Assembly: GCA_910587895.1 (NCBI GenBank)
Contig: CAJUOE010000125.1
Location: 1 to 32,504, forward strand
Length of the DNA: 32,504 nucleotides
Source: an uncultured Lachnospiraceae bacterium
GTDB taxonomy: Bacteria > Bacillota > Clostridia > Lachnospirales > Lachnospiraceae
Direction: 5' to 3'
Position 1 is the first letter of the stretch. Each line of letters starts with the position of its first letter. Positions 14,698-23,193 of the stretch are shown one piece after another. A program made the position numbers and the translations under genes. The notes beneath the pieces were generated by a model, which saw only the letters and a program-made list of their open reading frames with translations, ran no database searches and had not been told where the DNA came from.

Positions 14698-16098
14698 TTG
14701 GTAACAATAGAACAGATTTTGCAAAAAATTGACGATGCAGTATGGGGAATTCCGCTGATCGTATTGATACTTATGGTTGGCATTTTCATGACCATCCGAC
14801 TGCGAGGAATTCAGGTTCGGCAGTTTGGACTTGCCATACATAATCTTGTTACCAATGAGAAAACGGGGGAAGAAGGGGAAGTAACAGCATTTGCCGCTCT
14901 GTGTACGGCCTTGTCGGCGACAATTGGAACCGGAAATATTGTAGGCGTTGCCACCGCCCTGGTGGCGGGAGGACCGGGTGCATTGTTCTGGATGGTAGCG
15001 GCGGCAATTGTGGGAACGGCAACAAAGTATTCCGAATGCTTTCTGGCGATAAAGTACCGTGTTGTCTCAAAAGACGGCCATATCATTGGCGGACCATTCT
15101 ATTATATCGAACGGGGGATGGGTAAAAACTGGAAGTGGCTTGGAAAATGCTTTGCCTGTTTCGGCCTGGGCGCCGGACTTCTGGGGATTGGCACGTTTAC
15201 CCAGATTAATGGGATTACCGGAGCGGTAAATTATTTTTTTGACCCGCAGAATCAATGTATGGTAAAGATATTTGGAAGGGAATACTCGTGGAGCGTTGTG
15301 ATTTCCGGTATAATTCTTACGGTATGCGTGGGACTTGTCCTGATTGGCGGTTTGAAACGGATTTCCGTTGTGGCGCAGGTGCTTGTGCCGTTTATGGCTG
15401 CCATATACGTTACAGCCACCGTTTTAATTCTGATCTTCCATGCCAGGGAAATCCCCGCGGCTCTTGCACTGATTGTACAGAGCGCGTTTGGGGGCCGGGC
15501 GGCAGCCGGGGGCGCCGTTGGCGCAATGCTGCTGTCCATGCAAAAAGGCGTGGCGCGGGGAATTTTTTCCAATGAGGCCGGGTTGGGGAGCGCACCGATT
15601 GCCGCAGCCGCGGTACAGACAAATGAGCCTGCCGCGCAGGGTCTGGTTTCCATGCTTGGTACGGTGATCGACACGGTGATTCTCTGTACGATGACGGGGC
15701 TTGCGATTGTCGTCACCGGGACATGGGATAGCGGGCTTGACGGTGTGGCAGTGACAACCAGGGCCTTTCAGATAGGACTGCCATTTGAACCTGGCGTATC
15801 GTCTTTTCTGTTAATGGTATGTCTGGTATGCTTTGCATTCACGACAATCCTGGGTTGGAATTATTACAGTGAGAAATGCCTGGAATATCTCACCGGAGGA
15901 CGCAGGCAGGCAGTGAAAACATATCGTCGCATCTATATTGCCTGCATCTTCCTTGGTCCTTTTATGACCGTTTCTACCGTATGGACAATTGCAGATATCT
16001 TAAACGGATTGATGGCAATTCCCAACCTGATAGCGATTGTGGCCTTAAGCGGCGTTGTCGCTGCGGATACGCGACAGTATCTCAAAAAACAGAAATAA
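14698..16098 (+). CDS. Sodium/alanine symporter family (AGCS) transporter
   Basis: This 466-residue multi-pass membrane protein couples uptake of a small amino acid (alanine or glycine in characterised members) to Na+. The family signature is present: ALSATIGTGNIVGVATAL at ~67-84, GGPGALFWM at ~90-98 and GTATKYSE at ~106-113, with further helices to the end. The frame begins at a TTG (14698) ten bases after a G-rich Shine-Dalgarno. A nearer ATG at 14690 opens only the peptide MSDW, whose stop overlaps the TTG region, so initiation may be coupled to it. The gene is separated from the AbiE-like pair only by the tandem repeat. It converges with spmB. Confidence 0.92.
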   Translation: MVTIEQILQKIDDAVWGIPLIVLILMVGIFMTIRLRGIQVRQFGLAIHNLVTNEKTGEEGEVTAFAALCTALSATIGTGNIVGVATALVAGGPGALFWMVAAAIVGTATKYSECFLAIKYRVVSKDGHIIGGPFYYIERGMGKNWKWLGKCFACFGLGAGLLGIGTFTQINGITGAVNYFFDPQNQCMVKIFGREYSWSVVISGIILTVCVGLVLIGGLKRISVVAQVLVPFMAAIYVTATVLILIFHAREIPAALALIVQSAFGGRAAAGGAVGAMLLSMQKGVARGIFSNEAGLGSAPIAAAAVQTNEPAAQGLVSMLGTVIDTVILCTMTGLAIVVTGTWDSGLDGVAVTTRAFQIGLPFEPGVSSFLLMVCLVCFAFTTILGWNYYSEKCLEYLTGGRRQAVKTYRRIYIACIFLGPFMTVSTVWTIADILNGLMAIPNLIAIVALSGVVAADTRQYLKKQK

Positions 16099-16138
16099 GA
16101 ATACCGTGAGTTTTTCTTACATGGTTTGCAGCAGCCTG

Positions 16139-16657
16139 TTACATAGCGAGAATCACACTTGCGATGGTACCGACTAATGTGGTGATAAGCGCCCCGGCAA
16201 GCGTATAGCGCGTTTTCTGCACTTTTGCCGTCATGAAATAAATACTCATCGTGTAGAAAATGGTTTCCGTGCAGCTCATCATGATAGAGGTTATCGTGCC
16301 ATAGAGCGAGTCCGGGCCAAACTCCTTGAAAATATCAAGAACCAGTCCGGTTGCCGCGGAAGAGGAAAACATTTTCACAATGGAGACGGGAACCAGCTCT
16401 GCCGGAAAATGCAGCGGCTCTGTGATAACGCCAAGCATGGACGATAGCAGGTCTAAAAAGCCGGATGCACGCAGGACGCCAACGCCAACCATCAATCCTA
16501 TCAGTGTCGGCATGATGCCGATGACCGTGTGAAAGCCGTCTTTGGCGCCTTTGATGAAATCATCATAGACCGGAAAATGATTTAAAAGGCCATAGCCGAC
16601 AATGGAGAAAATTAAAACAGGTATCGTGGCATCTGATAAAAAGAGGAGGAGATTCAT
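16139..16657 (-). CDS. spmB: Spore maturation protein B (SpmB)
   Basis: This 172-residue integral membrane protein of the nucleoside-recognition/Gate fold family acts with SpmA in dehydration of the spore core. It begins MNLLLFLSDATIPVLI, has about five hydrophobic segments and the conserved stretches GAKDGFHTVIGIMPTLIGLM and SCTETIFYTMSIYFM. Its ATG overlaps the spmA stop codon (ATGA), so the pair is translationally coupled; GGAGGTG lies just upstream inside spmA. A housekeeping position near parAB with an intact pair indicates a spore-forming lineage. Confidence 0.94.
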   Translation of the reverse strand: MNLLLFLSDATIPVLIFSIVGYGLLNHFPVYDDFIKGAKDGFHTVIGIMPTLIGLMVGVGVLRASGFLDLLSSMLGVITEPLHFPAELVPVSIVKMFSSSAATGLVLDIFKEFGPDSLYGTITSIMMSCTETIFYTMSIYFMTAKVQKTRYTLAGALITTLVGTIASVILAM

Positions 16658-17271
16658 AATTCACCTCCTTTTTTACGTGGAAAATGCGGCTGCTTTTGTG
16701 GCAGGGAGGCCATAATTTTGGCAAAGATAATACCCGCAAGCGTAGAAAAAAATGTGGCAATCATTGCAGGGCCCAAAATAGCCGTAGGATTTGTAGAGCC
16801 ATACTGGCTGCGGTAAGCAATCATATTAACCGGAATAAGCTGGAAAGAGGAGATGTTTAAGATGAGAAACGTACACATTTCCGGGCTTGCCACCTTACTG
16901 TGGTGATTCAGTTCGCCCATGGATTCCATGGCTTTGAGCCCGGCAGGGGTTGCCGCCCAGCCCAGTCCGAAGACATTGGCAATGATGTTTGTGGAAATGT
17001 ATTCGTTCGCCTTATGTCCTTTGGGAATATTGGGAAACATAAAACGCAGCAGTGGATTTAACATCCGCGCCGCCGCCCGTATGATGCCGCAATTTTCAGC
17101 AATGCGCATCAGGCCTACCCAGAGGGACATGACGCCCAGCATGGTAATGCACAGGGAAACCGCCTCCTTGGAAGAATCCAGGGCGGCATTTGTTACCGCA
17201 GAAAGGTTTCCGGTAAAGGCTGCATAGATAATTCCAATCACAATCATAAAGCCCCATAGATAATTTAACAT
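16654..17271 (-). CDS. spmA: Spore maturation protein A (SpmA)
   Basis: This is the 205-residue membrane partner of SpmB. It starts MLNYLWGFMIVIGIIYAAFT at the ATG at 17271; a TTG 15 bases upstream would encode MGSDR, but its own leader is poor. Several transmembrane segments are present, with the family motifs MSLWVGLMRIAENCGII (~46-62), NVFGLGWAATPAGLKAM (~104-120) and a FLILNISSFQLIPVNMIAYR segment. The C-terminal tail is basic. It shares a transcript with spmB downstream; mgtE lies 110 bp upstream on the same strand. Confidence 0.94.
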   Translation of the reverse strand: MLNYLWGFMIVIGIIYAAFTGNLSAVTNAALDSSKEAVSLCITMLGVMSLWVGLMRIAENCGIIRAAARMLNPLLRFMFPNIPKGHKANEYISTNIIANVFGLGWAATPAGLKAMESMGELNHHSKVASPEMCTFLILNISSFQLIPVNMIAYRSQYGSTNPTAILGPAMIATFFSTLAGIIFAKIMASLPQKQPHFPRKKGGEL

Positions 17272-17381
17272 TCTATCACTTCCCAAGATAGATTCGTTGC
17301 TTTATCATATGAGGCCCGCTATGGAAATATGAAGTGTGGACATGGAAATCCTGTGAAACAAAGGCTGTCTTCCATAAAATC

Positions 17382-18779
17382 TCAGGTTGAGATCTGGAGT
17401 ACAACCGTTGCTATTTTAAAGTACAAAAGCGTGGAGCAGATATCCACAATCGTGGAAATCAATGGCGCCGCCATAAGCGCCGGGTCGAGGTGGACATGCT
17501 CTGCAACCAGTGGCAGGGTACAGCCGATAAATTTGGAGATAACGACAACGGCGACAAGTGAAAATGCGATAATAACGGACATCTTAAAATCTCCATACTG
17601 GATAAAAATACGCAGGCCGTTTACAATGGCGAGCACAATACTTACCAGGATTGCTACGCGAAATTCCTTAAAGACAACCCGCGGCAGGTCTTTGAATTTA
17701 ATCTCGTCCAGAGACAATCCGCGTATCATCAGTGTGGAACTCTGGGAACCACAGTTTCCGCCCGTCCCACTAAGCATCGGGATAAAGGATACCAAGAGCG
17801 GATACAGCTTGAAGGATTCCTGATAATGGTTAATGATAGATCCGCTGACTGTGGCGGAAAGCATCAGCACCAGCAGCCATCCGATTCTGCTCTTTGCATG
17901 GGAAAATACGGAGGTATTAAAGTAACTGTCCTCTGTAGGCGTCATAGCAGCCATCTTCGTGATATCTTCCGTATTCTCTTCCTGCATAACATCCATGGCG
18001 TCGTCGAAAGTGACAATTCCCACCAGACGTTCCTCCCGGTCCACGACCGGAATCGCAAGAAAATCATATTTATTAAAAATCTTTACAACTTCTTCCTTGT
18101 CTTCATGCGTATCGGTATAGATGACGTTCGTCTCCATGATTTCCTCAATCTGCATGGAATCTTCCGCCATCAGAAGATCTTTGACGGATACCATACCGAT
18201 GAGTTTGCGGTGTTCCGTCACATAACAGGTGTAGATGGTCTCCTTGTCTACTGCGGTCTGACGGATGCGGCTGATGGCCTCGCCAACGGTCATATCCTTT
18301 TTGATGTTGACGTACTCGATGGTCATCAGGCTGCCGGCGCTGTCCTTGGGGTATTTGAGCACCTGATTGATCATCTTGCGCGTTTCTTCGTCTGTGTTGC
18401 GCAGGATGCGGGCCACAACATTTGCCGGCATCTCCTCGATAATATCCACGGTATCATCCAGGTAGATATCGTCCATCACGGCACGCAGCTCGCGGTCGGT
18501 AAGCGTATTGATCAGCGTTTTTTGCATATCCCTGCTCATATAGGTAAAAGTTTCCGCCGCCTCCTCTTTTGGAAGCAGGCGATAGAGCAGCGGGATTTCT
18601 TTCTTGTCAATTTCGTCAAACAAAAGAGCGATATCTGCCGCATTCATGTTGTCAAGCATCTGTCTTAACATGGAGTATTTTCGCCCGGCAAGCATACCTT
18701 CTGCCAGTTCCTGAATTTCTTCTAATTCCATGTCCATGAAGTCCAGCTCATCCAGGTTAAGGTTATCAAAATTTGTCAT
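17382..18779 (-). CDS. mgtE: Magnesium transporter MgtE
   Basis: This 465-residue Mg2+ channel/transporter has the standard architecture. An N-terminal helical domain with MgtE-N repeats covers ~10-135 (LLPKEEAAETFTYM, DDTVDIIEEMPANVVARIL). Two CBS domains cover ~140-260 (GSLMTIEYVNIKKDMTVGEA; MVSVKDLL; GIVTFDDAMDVM). A five-helix pore domain covers ~285-465 with GTGGNCGSQSS near 335-345 and DPALMAAPLISTIVDI near the end. In homologues the cytoplasmic part closes the pore when intracellular Mg2+ is high. The ATG follows AAAGGAGGG. Only 125 bp separate it from the divergent DUF885 gene and no M-box-like fold is visible there. Confidence 0.95.
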   Translation of the reverse strand: MTNFDNLNLDELDFMDMELEEIQELAEGMLAGRKYSMLRQMLDNMNAADIALLFDEIDKKEIPLLYRLLPKEEAAETFTYMSRDMQKTLINTLTDRELRAVMDDIYLDDTVDIIEEMPANVVARILRNTDEETRKMINQVLKYPKDSAGSLMTIEYVNIKKDMTVGEAISRIRQTAVDKETIYTCYVTEHRKLIGMVSVKDLLMAEDSMQIEEIMETNVIYTDTHEDKEEVVKIFNKYDFLAIPVVDREERLVGIVTFDDAMDVMQEENTEDITKMAAMTPTEDSYFNTSVFSHAKSRIGWLLVLMLSATVSGSIINHYQESFKLYPLLVSFIPMLSGTGGNCGSQSSTLMIRGLSLDEIKFKDLPRVVFKEFRVAILVSIVLAIVNGLRIFIQYGDFKMSVIIAFSLVAVVVISKFIGCTLPLVAEHVHLDPALMAAPLISTIVDICSTLLYFKIATVVLQIST

Positions 18780-18904
18780 GGCAGTTCCCTCCTTTCTTTA
18801 TCTATTCTATCAAATATCTGGAGGAAAGGCAATTCATGGTTCTTATGAAAAAAGTATATACATACATATAAAAAGAGTATACCCTTTGGCACGGAGTTAT
18901 AGAT

Positions 18905-20668
18905 ATGAAGAAAAAATTTATCCGATGGTTATCCCTGTTTCTGGCGTTGTTTCTGGCTTTTGAGACAGGATGTACAAATATTCCTGTAAAACCGGGAGAG
19001 AACAGGAAACAGACACAGCAGGAATTTTCCGATTATACGAATCAGATCTTCTGTTCCGAGGTAACGGCAAGTACGCTGAATATGCACTATAGCCTGGCAC
19101 ATCCGGAAAATTATGGAATTTCCGACTACAAGGTTACATATGGAAACGTCTCAGCAGACTCCGAGGGAGAAGTTTCCCTCCTGCTGGAGAACTGGATGGG
19201 AAAGTTAAGAAGCTTTGAGAAGAAGAACCTTACGCCTGGGCAGCAGATGACGTACGATATTATGATGGATTATGCCCGCAAAGAATTATCTGCGACGGGA
19301 TTTGGGCTTTATGATGAAATCCTGCGGCCGAGCACAGGTATCCAGTCCCAGCTTCCCGTGTTGCTGGCGGAATATACATTTTACGATGCAAAGGATATTG
19401 AGGATTATCTCAAGCTGATTTCGATTACGCCTGATTTTTTTCACCAGATTATGGAGTTTGAGCAAAAGAAAGCAGAGCAGGGATTGTTTATGGCGGATTT
19501 TGCCGTAGATGATATTGTGCAGCAGTGCCGTAATTTTATAGAGGATCCGGAAAATAATTACCTCCTGTCCACATTTGACAGCCGGATTGCAGAGATGACG
19601 GATCTTCTGACATCGGAGCAGGCAGCTTTGTACATAGCGCAGAATCGAAAACTCGTGCTGGAGCAGTTGATTCCGGCATACCGGGCACTGGCAGAGGGGA
19701 TGGAAGCCCTAAAGGGTATGGGAAAGAACAGCGGAGGACTCTGCGGCCTGCCAAAAGGCAGGGAATATTACCGCTATCTTGTAGCAGACGTTACGGGTTC
19801 GGAGCTTTCGGTGGAGGAGATGCAAAAGCAGACAGAAATGCAGCGTACACAGGACATGGAAGATATGAGGACCCTGGCTGCAAACAATCCCGATATCGGG
19901 GAGAAATGTGCAAATTATCAGCTTCCAACGGAAGATGCAGAATTGATTTTAGAAGAGTTACAGACAAAGATGCAAAATGATTTTCCCAGTCCCCCGGAAG
20001 TGGAATATACGGTAAAATCCGTCCATCCGTCTCTGGAAGAGTATACCGCGCCGGCATTTTACTTAACGCCGCCGATAGACGATATTTCTCATAATTGCAT
20101 ATATATCAACCAGTCAAAGGGGGATGAAAAGCTGAAACTTTATACAACGCTTGCCCACGAAGGCTTTCCGGGGCATCTCTATCAGAACGTGATGGAGCGC
20201 AGCAGCTCTCTTGCACCAATCCGCAGCCTTTTTGGCAGCAGCGGTTATGCGGAAGGATGGGCGACGTATGTAGAAATGCAGTCCTTCTATTACTCTGACG
20301 TGGATAAGGAGGTCGCCGCCTATCTGCAAAAAAACCAGTCGGCGCTTTTAAGCCTCTATGCCACGGCGGATATGGGGATTCACTGCGACGGCTGGACGTT
20401 GCGGGATACCGTGGATTTCTTTCAGAAATATCATATTACGGATAAGCAGGTCATTCAGGAAATCTACCAGTTGATTGTGGAAGAGCCGGCACATTATTTA
20501 AAATATTATATTGGATATCTGGAATTTTTGAACCTGAAGGCGTATGCCATGAAAAAATATGGCGAGGATTACACAAATTACCGTTTCCATCAATCGTTAA
20601 TGAAGATGGGACCGGCGCCGTTTTCCATATTGAGGAAATACCTTCCCGTATTTTGGGAAATGAAGTAA
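18905..20668 (+). CDS. DUF885 family lipoprotein, predicted metallopeptidase
   Basis: This 587-residue secreted lipoprotein carries the signal MKKKFIRWLSLFLALFLA and a lipobox-like FETGC, with Cys at ~22. The mature protein matches the DUF885 layout. An N-terminal helical region contains LTPGQQMTYDIMMDY (~104-118). The probable zinc-binding site is HEGFPGH at residues 418-424, with a downstream glutamate in YAEGWATYVE (E450). The C-terminus has VEEPAHYLKYYIGYLEFLNLK. I infer a zinc peptidase or carboxypeptidase at the outer face of the membrane; substrates are unknown. The ATG is preceded by CGGAG. A bidirectional terminator follows. Confidence 0.9.
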   Translation: MKKKFIRWLSLFLALFLAFETGCTNIPVKPGENRKQTQQEFSDYTNQIFCSEVTASTLNMHYSLAHPENYGISDYKVTYGNVSADSEGEVSLLLENWMGKLRSFEKKNLTPGQQMTYDIMMDYARKELSATGFGLYDEILRPSTGIQSQLPVLLAEYTFYDAKDIEDYLKLISITPDFFHQIMEFEQKKAEQGLFMADFAVDDIVQQCRNFIEDPENNYLLSTFDSRIAEMTDLLTSEQAALYIAQNRKLVLEQLIPAYRALAEGMEALKGMGKNSGGLCGLPKGREYYRYLVADVTGSELSVEEMQKQTEMQRTQDMEDMRTLAANNPDIGEKCANYQLPTEDAELILEELQTKMQNDFPSPPEVEYTVKSVHPSLEEYTAPAFYLTPPIDDISHNCIYINQSKGDEKLKLYTTLAHEGFPGHLYQNVMERSSSLAPIRSLFGSSGYAEGWATYVEMQSFYYSDVDKEVAAYLQKNQSALLSLYATADMGIHCDGWTLRDTVDFFQKYHITDKQVIQEIYQLIVEEPAHYLKYYIGYLEFLNLKAYAMKKYGEDYTNYRFHQSLMKMGPAPFSILRKYLPVFWEMK

Positions 20669-20695
20669 GGCGTTGCAGATATATTGTTCGAACAG

Positions 20696-20735
20696 AAAAG
20701 GATAGCGTTCCAGGTTAAGGGAATGCTATCCTTTT
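20696..20735. terminator. Bidirectional rho-independent terminator
   Basis: AAAAGGATAGCGTTCC and GGAATGCTATCCTTTT form a 16-bp stem (one G-U) around an 8-nt loop, between two convergent genes whose stop codons are at 20668 and 20738. Confidence 0.9.
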
Positions 20736-20737
20736 GG

Positions 20738-21139
20738 TTAAAATCCACCCAGACCCTTCATTACCCGGTCAACGGATGCGGGGTCATTGCCAAGTCTTTT
20801 TAAAATCTCACCGGCTATCCAGACACAGGTACGGTGGAAATATACAAAGAGACAGATAAGCGCTATCCCAAAGAGGATGCCGGTAATCAGCCTGCGGATA
20901 TTTCCGCTCTCGTAGGGGGTCAGTTTCTGTATCGTGCCGTCAACAATCAGGGGAACCATCAAAAGCAGGACAATTCCAAAAGAAGGACAGCCCCAAAAAA
21001 TAAGAGTGGGTATGCATAATATCATACCCACCAGTTCCCCGGTACACCGCGCACAGATGGGAAACTGTTTCCCTCTGAAATAAAAGGAACGATCCGGCCG
21101 TGCGTGGCATCCGAAAAAAATTCTTAAAAATTTGCCCAA
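20738..21139 (-). CDS. DUF2085 family membrane protein
   Basis: This 133-residue protein has the DUF2085 N-terminal pattern CHARPDRSF, then FPICARCTGE (Cys and His spaced like a metal or redox site), followed by hydrophobic helices at ~35-60 and ~85-110. Its function is unknown. The frame starts with TTG at 21139. The Shine-Dalgarno GGAG lies within the last codons of the preceding gene, whose TAA ends two bases before the TTG, so translation is coupled. Confidence 0.82.
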   Translation of the reverse strand: MGKFLRIFFGCHARPDRSFYFRGKQFPICARCTGELVGMILCIPTLIFWGCPSFGIVLLLMVPLIVDGTIQKLTPYESGNIRRLITGILFGIALICLFVYFHRTCVWIAGEILKRLGNDPASVDRVMKGLGGF

Positions 21140-21140
21140 T

Positions 21141-21368
21141 TTACATTGCTCCGGCAGCTAAGAATGCGCCACCCATAACTACGAACATAAGTACATAACA
21201 TACAACAGCGATGATTACGCTGACTAAAGCACCGATTCCGGCAGCTTTTGCAGTCTTAGGCTTCTGATCTTTCCAGATTAAGAAAAGAATTAAACCTACA
21301 ACCGGGATACAAAATCCTAAGAGACCCCATAAAAACCCACCATTGTCCTGAACGTTGTTATCTTCCAT
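21141..21368 (-). CDS. Small two-helix membrane protein
   Basis: This 75-residue protein has an acidic N-terminus (MEDNNVQDNGG), a first hydrophobic helix (~12-31, FLWGLLGFCIPVVGLILFLI) and a W-KDQKPKTAKAAGIGAL linker. A second helix (~44-72) ends in a Gly/Ala-rich tail. This organisation is common among short DUF4190-like membrane proteins, but I cannot assign a family firmly. The ATG is served by AGGAGG. It is directly followed by the DUF2085 gene. Confidence 0.82.
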   Translation of the reverse strand: MEDNNVQDNGGFLWGLLGFCIPVVGLILFLIWKDQKPKTAKAAGIGALVSVIIAVVCYVLMFVVMGGAFLAAGAM

Positions 21369-21483
21369 TTTTAAATCCTCCTATCATATTAAATAATTTT
21401 AAAGATTATAAAAAAATTATAAACTACTGTCCTATTATGACGAAAAATATTAATTTTGTCAATATAGAAAGCAAAATTTTTAT

Positions 21484-21514
21484 AGTTCAGTTATGCGAAT
21501 AGCGCATCTGAACT
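21484..21514. terminator. Hairpin after rsmI
   Basis: The outer stem AGTTCAG/CTGAACT and inner stem ATGCG/CGCAT form a near-continuous hairpin just beyond the rsmI stop codon. The following T run is poor on the minus strand, so termination is plausible but unproven. The remaining gap to 21368 is AT-rich and otherwise empty. Confidence 0.5.
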
Positions 21515-21520
21515 GTATAT

Positions 21521-22369
21521 TCAAGACGTTTCTTTCAGCAGCATGGCATATACGTCTCTTTTGGAAATACCGCGGTCCTTTGCCACGAGTTTCATGGCTT
21601 CCTTGTGGGAAATGCCCTGTATTTCGTAATGTTCCATATGTTCTTTGAGCGGAATGCCGTTCCATTCCTGCTGTTTGGCTTCCTTTATTTCCTGCAGGCT
21701 TTTCCCCTGGATGATGAGGACAAATTCTCCCTTTGGTTCCTGGCTGTTGTAACTGGAAATGGCCTCGGAGATGGTGGTGGGGCAAATGGTCTCATACCGC
21801 TTGGTAAGCTCCCGGCAGAGCGTGAGATTCCGGTCTCCGAGAGCATCGTACAGTTCTTCTAATGTTTTCAGGAGATGATGCGGCGCCTCGTATAAAATGA
21901 TCGTACGTGTCTCATCTTTCAGGCCAGAGAGAATGTCGGCGCGCTCTTTTTTGTCTTTTGGCAGAAAGGCCTCGAACGCAAAACGCCTCGTGGATAAACC
22001 TGAGAGTGTAAGCGCTGTAATGCAGGCACAGGCGCCTGGCAGGGAAGTCACTTCAATTCCGGATTCATAACAGATTCGCACGAGTTCTTCGCCCGGATCG
22101 GAAATACCCGGCGTTCCGGCATCCGTAATCAGCGCAATGTTCTGTCCGTTTTTCATTTTCTCTACGAGCTGGTATGCCTTATCAAATTTGTTAAATTCAT
22201 GATAGCTTGTCATGGGAGTCCTAATTTCAAAATGATTTAGCAATTTGATGGAATTACGTGTGTCTTCCGCGGCAATCAGGTCAACTTCCTCCAATGTGCG
22301 CAGTACGCGCAGTGTGATGTCTTCCAGATTCCCGATCGGGGTTGCGCATAAGTACAGTTTTCCCTGCAT
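21521..22369 (-). CDS. rsmI: 16S rRNA (cytidine1402-2'-O)-methyltransferase RsmI
   Basis: This 282-residue tetrapyrrole-methylase-fold enzyme 2'-O-methylates C1402 in the decoding centre of 16S rRNA. Motifs include ATPIGNLEDIT (9-19), AEDTRNS (34-40), SYHEFN (55-60), ITDAGTPGISDPGEEL (81-96) and PGACA (111-115), plus FVLIIQGKS near the C-terminus. The length is normal. It ends a minus-strand cluster whose order matches B. subtilis yaaR-holB-yaaT-yabB-yabC, apart from the missing yabA and yazA. Confidence 0.96.
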   Translation of the reverse strand: MQGKLYLCATPIGNLEDITLRVLRTLEEVDLIAAEDTRNSIKLLNHFEIRTPMTSYHEFNKFDKAYQLVEKMKNGQNIALITDAGTPGISDPGEELVRICYESGIEVTSLPGACACITALTLSGLSTRRFAFEAFLPKDKKERADILSGLKDETRTIILYEAPHHLLKTLEELYDALGDRNLTLCRELTKRYETICPTTISEAISSYNSQEPKGEFVLIIQGKSLQEIKEAKQQEWNGIPLKEHMEHYEIQGISHKEAMKLVAKDRGISKRDVYAMLLKETS

Positions 22370-22429
22370 AAAGATTCCTTTCCATAACCATTGATATGAT
22401 AAATTCCGTCAGAATATGTATGTCTGCCT

Positions 22430-23167
22430 TTAATACCCATAGATATCATAGATTTCATCCGTGTAGACGCCCGGTTCCTTGTATACAATCAGGGGTTTTT
22501 CCACGGTAACGCGCGGATTGCCGCCGCGCAGCCCTTCTAACAGCACCATGTTTGGCTCCTTGTCTACGAAGGGATAGACAAGCTGCATCCGTTTTGGCTC
22601 CAGCCCATACTGGTGCATGAGAACCATAATTTCCGCCAGTCGGAACGGGCGGTGTACCATATAGAAACGTCCCTGGGGTTTTAATAGTTTTGCGCTTTCG
22701 CGGATAATATCTTCCAGGGTGCAGAGGATTTCATGTCTGGCAATCGCTTTGGCTTCATTTGGATTTGTCAGTCCATGCTGTCCGGTCATGTAGGGCGGAT
22801 TGGTTGTTATGACATGAAAAGAAGATGCCCCAAACTGGCTGGATGCATCCTTGATATTGCCGATTTCGATATTGATTTTGTCTTCCAGGTGGTTGTAGAG
22901 GACGCTGCGCCTTGCCATGTCCGCACTTTCCGGCTGAATCTCCAGTCCGGTAAAATGCTCCCCCTGGGTCTTTGCCTCCAGGAGGATGGGAATAATGCCA
23001 GTGCCGCATCCCAGATCAAGCACCGTCTCCTTAGGCTTTACCCGGGCAAAGCCGGAGAGCAGAACCGCATCCATGCCAAAACAAAAGGTTTGCGGATTCT
23101 GGATGATGAAATATCCATTGCGGTGCAGCTCGTCCAGCCGTTCATTTTCCAGTAATTCTACAGACAT
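22430..23167 (-). CDS. trmN6: tRNA1(Val) A37 N6-methyltransferase family (TrmN6/YabB)
   Basis: This 245-residue class I SAM-dependent methyltransferase has the motif DLGCGTGIIPILL (51-63), an acidic strand end GLEIQPE (74-80) and the catalytic NPPY (123-126) typical of N6-adenine methylation of nucleic acids. The N-terminal GYFIIQNPQTFCFGMDAVLLSGF is characteristic of the YabB/YfiC family. Its substrate is inferred from E. coli YfiC (A37 of tRNA1-Val); specificity in Firmicutes may differ. It lies between ricT and rsmI, as is usual in this group. Confidence 0.92.
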   Translation of the reverse strand: MSVELLENERLDELHRNGYFIIQNPQTFCFGMDAVLLSGFARVKPKETVLDLGCGTGIIPILLEAKTQGEHFTGLEIQPESADMARRSVLYNHLEDKINIEIGNIKDASSQFGASSFHVITTNPPYMTGQHGLTNPNEAKAIARHEILCTLEDIIRESAKLLKPQGRFYMVHRPFRLAEIMVLMHQYGLEPKRMQLVYPFVDKEPNMVLLEGLRGGNPRVTVEKPLIVYKEPGVYTDEIYDIYGY

Positions 23168-23193
23168 ATATAATCTCCGTTGGATGTTTGTGC

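Noticed and set aside
17826..18668. 280-codon plus-strand open frame opposite mgtE
   Set aside because: Antisense shadow of a gene with all MgtE domains; no ribosome binding site and His/Asp-rich composition typical of a reverse reading.
18780..18904. Possible M-box magnesium riboswitch upstream of mgtE
   Set aside because: Only 125 bp shared with a divergent gene, and no M-box-like stems are visible.
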